Part shown: positions 59,074 to 64,000 of the stretch, in pieces
Numbering within the stretch: position 1 is the first letter of the stretch
Layout of the letters: the number at the start of each line of letters is the position of its first letter
Source: Eumeta japonica
Lineage: Eukaryota; Arthropoda; Insecta; Lepidoptera; Psychidae
Reading direction: 5' to 3'
Assembly: GCA_005406025.1 (NCBI GenBank)
Contig: BGZK01000837.1
Location: forward strand, 62,001 to 126,000
DNA length: 64,000 nt
Program-made: the position numbers and the translations under genes
The notes under the pieces: model-generated
What the model saw: only the letters and a program-made list of their open reading frames with translations
Told to the model about the DNA's origin: nothing
Databases searched by the model: none

Positions 59074-59295
59074 AGGTAGCAATAGGATATCTGATGGAGG
59101 GAGGAGAGGGCTGATGAAGGAGGGAGGAGATGATGAAAGGACAGATGGCCAACGGAACTCTCACTTCCTGAACGAAAGGCGAAGGGAAGGCCAAAGCTAT
59201 TACTTCACGTCTGTATTTTATAAGAGTGTAATATCTCACGGATCGAACCAGCTTATTTTCGTACTGCAACCATGTTATCCACAACCTAACTCTGC
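59074..59295 (-). mobile_element. SINE family A copy
   Basis: The minus strand shows GGTTGTGGATAACATGGTTGC, AAGCTGGTTCGATCCGTG (B box), then AGCTTTGGCC and AAGTGAGAGTTCCGTTGG, ending ATATCCTATTGCTACC. Same layout as the copy at 46.8 kb. Confidence 0.6.
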
Positions 59296-59559
59296 CACAT
59301 AAATATGGATCTATTTATTTATATTCTTGTTGTGAGCCCAGAGAGTATTCTATATTCTTTGTTATTATATAGCCTCATACATTTCAATCTTTTTCATCTG
59401 TTTGCTTCTATAATATATTTACGTATAAGCGTGTCCCGTAAAAATTAACCTTATTGAATGATGGATAATGCAACTTGTTTTGAACGATACGGTTTTAGGA
59501 AATAGAGCGATGTCATTTGTATACAAATATGTGTGACCAAAATGTGAGCATACTGCGCC

Positions 59560-59770
59560 CTAGAAAATCCAACGGAGACGAAACTGGTGCATATTAAGAA
59601 AGTTCAAAAGTTTAAGTACACGACTCTTACGAGCTTGCATGAAAAGATTGATGGATGTCAGTGAGGCAAGAGAGATATATAAATATCGTTCTATATAGAA
59701 ATCTATAGTCTCTGCGTACCCTTCTGGGAAATAGGCGTGAGGTTATATTATACAAATTTGTCTGCTAGCA
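59560..59770 (+). mobile_element. LINE family X tail fragment
   Basis: Translates in pieces to RPRKSNGDETGAY, LMDVSEAREI and SLRVPFWEIGV-type frames. The nucleotide tail ends CCCTTCTGGGAAATAGGCGT, equivalent to SAYPSGK-stop. Another copy lies inverted only about 220 bp away. Confidence 0.6.
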
Positions 59771-59964
59771 TCTAGACGTAGTTTAAAAACTCACTTTTAA
59801 AGAAAATATTTTCAGTCTCTATTTTCAGTATATTCATAAAATACTGTTTTTCGCGGCTTCAACCACATGGACATAGGTACAAACGTTTTCCTTCATTTTT
59901 TATATTAGATAGTCTCGCTGTTAATTCTCCAATGTCGTTCCCGTTTTCAATTCCGGTCCCTTAA

Positions 59965-60125
59965 ATAATAATAATAATAAAAACTCACGCCTATTTTCCA
60001 GAAGGATACGCAGAGACTATAGATTTCCACATGATACGATCTTTGCATATCTCTCTTGCCTCACCGACATCCATCAACCTTTTCATGCAAGCTCGTTGGT
60101 TTTGGTTGGCCCTTTTTTTAAAGAC
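59965..60125 (-). mobile_element. LINE family X tail fragment inserted in a 12-bp array
   Basis: Read on the minus strand: CATGAAAAGGTTGATGGATG, GTGAGGCAAGAGAGATATGC, AAGATCGTATCATGTGGAAA, then SAYPSGK-stop. An (AAT)n run at 59965-59985 sits at the 3' end, as in other LINE tails here. The flanks on both sides are 12-bp-period array sequence. Confidence 0.62.
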
Positions 60126-60250
60126 CTCTGGTCCCTTACTGTTCCTAATTTCAATTCCGGTGGCACTGTTGAATTTAATCCCAGTCGCACAGCCGGTCCG
60201 ATTATAGATTCAGATGTTAGACCCGGCCCGCGCTGCTGCCCTACTTCCCG
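60126..60250 (+). repeat. 12-bp-period array, right part of a split copy
   Basis: GGTCCCTTACTGTTCCTAAT, TTCAATTCCGGTGGCACTGT and AATCCCAGTCGCACAGCCGG. The left part (CGTTCCCGTTTTCAATTCCG) is at 59935-59962; a LINE X tail sits between. Confidence 0.58.
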
Positions 60251-60440
60251 TGTTTAATTTGGATACCGCTAGCGGCCTTAGGTACATTTCATACGTACAT
60301 AAAGTTTATGTAACCCGATGCAGGACCCCTTCCCCCTTATGAATGTTGACAATGACGATTCAATCCTGGCCCCACGTATCGCAATAAAAAACAATTTTTG
60401 TAATCCTAACATATTATTCTTGTTATAATCGTATAGAATA

Positions 60441-60472
60441 GATCATGCATCTTTCTGCAAACATGCATGATC
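60441..60472. repeat. Perfect inverted repeat, 10-bp arms
   Basis: GATCATGCAT and ATGCATGATC around 12 nt. Confidence 0.75.
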
Positions 60473-60559
60473 TCCTTCTTTTTTAGAATAACTTTGTTAA
60501 AGAAACCATACGTATTGAAGTAATTATATCTAAGGAAAATAGCTAAGAACATGTAGTAA

Positions 60560-61200
60560 AAATTTTTGATGTTCCAACTTTGCGATCTTGCTGAAGGTCG
60601 TGTGTCACTCTGCTCCCCTCCTAGTTCACCGTGTGTTACACCGTGTGTTCACAAAGTGCGGCCAATCTTAATGTGGCGATTAAGCGTGACGCTGCGTTTC
60701 CGTACCTGTACAGCCGTTGAACTTCCAAAGAAGTTTAGGTATTTTGTTATAAGTGTTGCGTTTACGATATTGAAGTTTTTAATAACTATACCTTTCACTT
60801 CTATCGAATATGTAAACGTGATTTGTTGTTGGGAAGTTTGAAGAGATGACATTGCTGTGGCTCTAAAACCTTACAGTGAAACTACTCTAACAGTCAACAA
60901 CCTGGGAGTCCGCAAGTAATATTGCGTGCTGTGTATCGTTTTCGCGACAATTTACCTTAATTTGCCTTGTTTTTTTTAGAGGTGAGTGGAACACATGTGG
61001 AAAATCAGAGACTAATGTAATAATACTTTCGGCAACCTTTACATCACTGACAACATCAAATGTCATTTGTAGGTAAGTAACTATATATGGTAAATTCCTT
61101 AAAAATAATATGTCACATAACCCGAGCGCGTGGCAATGTTCGTGCCTCGCCACTAGTCATCAGGTGGCGGCGACACGCGGTGCGGGACCTTCACAACTTT
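60560..61200. other. Unclassified denser block downstream of the second clarin-type gene
   Basis: 60580-60760 and 61110-61200 are richer in GC than their flanks and contain CACCGTGTGTTACACCGTGTG (a short direct repeat) and CACCTGATGACTAGTGGCG on the minus strand. Open frames of 88-91 codons exist on both strands, none recognisable. Possibly a non-autonomous element; no terminal repeats were found. Confidence 0.3.
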
Positions 61201-61487
61201 CAATCTGGTCGAGCATTTAGTAGGGTTACGATTATATTATTGTATATTATTTCTAAGTATATTTTCAATGACATATTTTTGTTATAGTTACTTTGACAAA
61301 GTTGTTCTAAAAAAGGAGGAGATTGTGAATATTTGCGAAAAGATGCATGATCGATTCCATCCTGTACAACCAAAGCAAACAAAAATATATAAGGATAGTT
61401 ACTAATAAACTAAAAATTTGTGTCTTAATAATTGTAATTTTTAACTTATTCTAATTACAATAAAATAAATAATTAATTAAAATATCG

Positions 61488-61587
61488 TTATATGTGAGTT
61501 TTTAGCATTTCTCTCCGTAAGTACTCCGCTCTCATAAATGCCATGACCATACTGCCTGTTGAAAAGACCACGGCAAGAAACACAAGC
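61488..61587 (-). CDS. Second clarin-type gene, last exon (TM4, stop)
   Basis: 100 nt, phase 2 in. The acceptor follows a run of T: TTTTTTTTTTCAG|G. It encodes LVFLAVVFSTGSMVMAF (TM4) and RAEYLRREMLKTHI, then TAA at 61490-61488. No canonical AATAAA is seen just downstream. Confidence 0.8.
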
Positions 61588-63236
61588 CTGAAAAAAAAAA
61601 TAAACTTCAATACATGCAGTGTAATAAATGTTCCTCCTTATATGTAATAATTTATAGAAGGAATTAGGATTTCATTGCCTCTGCTACTTATATGATTCTC
61701 GATTCAGATCTCTGTTCAGGTCTCGATTTCATAACCTAGCACACCGATAGCTTTCTGATAATTCATTCAGCGTCGTAGGCAATTGTCAGTAATCAATTTA
61801 ATTAAAATATGCAGCAGATATGCCTGTACATTATTATAGACGGGAGAAACAAAAATTACAAAACATATTCGTTATTCACATTTAGATAGATTTTCATGTA
61901 TTGCGTATTGCGGCTATTCCCGCCTGCAGTGTCTATTAACATTCAATCTATACATATAGATATGTATATAAGAATAATATAAATATTATAGTATATATCA
62001 ATTTTAAAAATGCAGATTTTTTAAATTTGCAACATTTTTTTTTTATATCTTATAGAGCTTGTTATAATATATAATCTTTTATTTTTTCTAAAGATGTAAA
62101 AAACAATAAAAACTGCAATCATTTCAAAAAAAATTCATAAAAATCTACTCACCAGTAAGAATATCCAATTGTTGGAGAAAAATTGAAATCATGCACCGTA
62201 AGATAAGGGAATGCCAGATGATGGCTTAATGTATTAGCGTATAGGGCACCCCAAATTATCAAGAGTATGGAACCCATCACAATTGATAAAAAATTTAAAG
62301 CCAGTAGACCTGAAAATGAAAAAGTGATTATAATAATTTACAAAAGGATTTTGATCTGAACGGGTTCATGCAATCTCTCTTCTATCATGCTGTTCTATCA
62401 TCGATCACAGCTTACTTACTTCTAAGTTATATGAGATCGTCTATTGTTCACATGATGTTCTTTATCAACTTTTTAACCCCCAATCCGTAGATGCGTGGTG
62501 AAGTATATTATACTATTCCTTATACCTGCCCAAAATCATGTGTATTGTTTTAGTTCAAACTATACTAAAAACTTCACAATATTATCTTTAAGTACAGGTA
62601 TAATGGCGCGCCGAGCAGTTGTTGCGGCAGATGGAGATAGAAATTATTACCTGACTACGACGAGCCAAGGAAAAAAATAAATACAAATGATGTCTCACTA
62701 CACCCCCTTCCCTCTGAGATATTTCGTTATTTTTTCTGAACCTCTCCCCCCTTTTCGAACCTCATATGATTAATGGACGATTCCTATCAAAAGATTGGAC
62801 ATAACAAGCTCACGCTTATTTACCAGAGGGGTAAGTAAGCAAAGCCAAGCGCCTTCGCTTTATACGATTCTATAACATTCCTCTCGCTTAATCAATATTC
62901 ACCAGTTGTTTCATGCAATCTCTTCGATTTTCGAGCACCCTTTCCCATCATTCCTATCAATCACATTTCTCACCACTGCCGCATTACTTCAAATCACCTT
63001 CAAAACACCAGAATAATACCAAAATTAAAATCTAAATTCATCCAAAATTAAAATATAAACAGTATTGCCCACACAACCCTTTAATATTTACTTACCATGC
63101 AAACCGTGTACGAGTTTCGATTCGAGCAGTAATAAAGCCACAACGGCTATGAGAGTAGCCAGCGCCACAAACACCATTTGCACGTACAGGAGTGCGTTAA
63201 TGCCATAGAACAAATAAAAGGAGATGGTCTGCGGTG
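61488..63236 (-). CDS. Second clarin-type gene, last three exons (5' part outside window)
   Basis: Exons 63236-63096 (141 nt), 62309-62153 (157 nt) and 61587-61488 (100 nt) join with phases identical to exons 6-8 of the downstream gene and encode the C-terminal 132 or so residues, with TM2, TM3 and TM4, ending REMLKTHI and TAA. Shared positions include IS..LF..IN...Y.Q (TM2), IWG.Y, HLAF.Y, the G.SYW end of loop 2 and the split Trp before TM4. Same strand, and its stop codon lies 8.0 kb upstream of the first gene's ATG, so the two look like a tandem duplication. TM1 and loop 1 must lie beyond 64000; I found no convincing earlier exon between 63237 and 64000. Same family call and caveat as its neighbour. 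Confidence 0.77.
62153..62309 (-). CDS. Second clarin-type gene, TM3 and loop-2 exon
   Basis: 157 nt, phase 1 in and phase 2 out. The acceptor is TTCATTTTCAG|GT and the donor TTACTG|GTGAGT. It encodes SIVMGSILLIIWGALYA, LSHHLAFPYL and SPTIGYSYW. The HHL after TM3 resembles the vertebrate clarin KIHHLSE segment. Confidence 0.83.
62765..62930 (-). mobile_element. Diverged LINE family X tail fragment
   Basis: The minus strand shows GCATGAAACAACTGGTGAATA, AAGCGAGAGGAATGTTATAG, GCTTACTTACCCCTCTGG and AATAAGCGTGAGCTT, in the order and spacing of family X tails. It lies in the intron between the TM2 and TM3 exons of the second clarin-type gene. Confidence 0.5.
63096..63236 (-). CDS. Second clarin-type gene, TM2 exon
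   Basis: 141 nt, phase 1 in and phase 1 out. The acceptor is ACAGTTTCAG|CA and the donor TTTGCATG|GTAAGT. It encodes PQTISFYLFYGIN, LLYVQMVFVALAT and a leucine/valine-rich end before ESKLVHGLH. It is the equivalent of exon 6 in the neighbouring gene, two codons shorter. Confidence 0.8.
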
Positions 63237-63284
63237 CTGAAACTGTATACCAATAACCATTGTAGCAAAATTGTTGTAACCCTT

Positions 63285-63345
63285 GCGAAGAGGTATACGT
63301 AAAGAGGTAGGGTGTACCTCTTCGTAAAAGAAGTATACCCTCCTA
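63285..63345. repeat. Nested small inverted repeats
   Basis: CGAAGAGGTA pairs with TACCTCTTCG, and an overlapping GGTATAC pairs with GTATACC, about 45 bp upstream of the TM2 exon of the second clarin-type gene. Confidence 0.65.
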
Positions 63346-63772
63346 TTATCTTTTTAGTTCATATTTAAGGAAACAGTAATTTGAGGTCTTGATTCTGACC
63401 CAGAGCGTCTTGGGACTGTTGATTAGGCTATCGTATTAGCACGGAACAAGAAGTTTTGGTTTAATATAAGATAAGAACTGATCGATCAATACGCCCGTGG
63501 TCAGAATTAAAAGTCGATACCATCTGATTCGAAGGCCATGAATTGATTCATCTTGTATCTTATGATAAAAATTTTCTAAAATCAAAATGAAGGCAAAGAG
63601 ATGGGGTAGATACGTAACTCATGGAAGAAAAAAAAGCATAACGTTAATATGTAATTTTGATTTTATAACCGAAAAGTATATTAGGTACTATTTTACAATT
63701 AGGCCTTTAAGCAGCACGCCCTTGAAAATTCTGAAGGATCGTTCCCGCAGTACGCGTTTCATTACTACATCT

Positions 63773-63843
63773 TTCGTCACCGCTGATGCAAGCGTTAACC
63801 AATGTGAGCTATAAAAGCACTCAGTAGCATCAGCGGTGACGAA
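63773..63843. repeat. Perfect inverted repeat, 17-bp arms
   Basis: TTCGTCACCGCTGATGC (63773-63789) and its exact complement (63827-63843), spacer 37 nt. Confidence 0.9.
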
Positions 63844-64000
63844 TCCAGATTCCTACCTAAAACAATCTTCGTTTTTCACCATATATAGATAATACTATAT
63901 TTATATGTATGTGGTTTGAGGTTTTTGTGCCAGATTGATTTAAACCACTGCCTACGCATACTTTCTCTTAATTTTTTTTTTGATTGAGGAACTTGGGATT

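Noticed and set aside
60566..60841. 91-codon plus-strand frame
   Set aside because: No homology, competing antisense frames, and no start or splice context; left as an unclassified block.

Overview
The window looks like nuclear DNA from an insect, most probably a moth or butterfly. It is AT-rich, genes are sparse and split by long introns with GT/AG borders, and the repeats are eukaryotic: mariner elements, non-LTR retrotransposon tails, tRNA-derived SINEs, foldback MITE-like elements and microsatellites. Several repeat tails (the CACCGCCGCCCATGG-type segment at 58.97 kb, and the LINE whose C-terminus reads RPRK...KDR..WKS.VSAYPSGK) resemble families I associate with Lepidoptera. The species assignment is an inference.

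Three split genes can be assembled. (1) On the minus strand, 53498 to 33926, eight exons whose splice phases agree give a 307-residue four-transmembrane protein of the clarin type (claudin superfamily). (2) Upstream of it in the same orientation, 63236 to 61488, are the last three exons of a tandem paralogue with the same exon phases; its 5' part lies beyond the window. (3) On the plus strand near the left end, 4845-5713, four exon-like blocks with agreeing phases encode a Rad52/Rad22-type domain followed by a basic tail. Its first exon carries a stop and a frameshift relative to the obvious ATG, so it is either a pseudogene or a gene with an unseen start.

Layout: 0.9-1.6 kb, relic of a transposon-type ORF; 3.4-4.3 kb, mariner relic; 4.8-5.7 kb, Rad52-like gene; 5.8-6.2 kb, TA microsatellite and a 327-bp foldback element; 6.2-33.9 kb, a gene-poor stretch with short inverted repeats, a 76-nt tRNA-like sequence, a minisatellite, SINE and LINE relics, an 18-bp and a 47-bp tandem array, and several GC-richer islands of unknown role; 33.9-53.5 kb, the clarin-type gene with introns full of repeats (a mariner with both ends in intron 1, SINE copies, two LINE families); 53.5-61.5 kb, intergenic DNA with SINE and LINE copies; 61.5-63.2 kb, 3' end of the paralogue.

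Two kinds of unnamed structure recur across the window: arrays with a near-strict 12-bp period (GAT-centred, pyrimidine-rich on one strand) at about ten loci, and many short perfect or near-perfect inverted repeats with very small spacers. Nothing prokaryotic (operon, Shine-Dalgarno site, CRISPR) is present.
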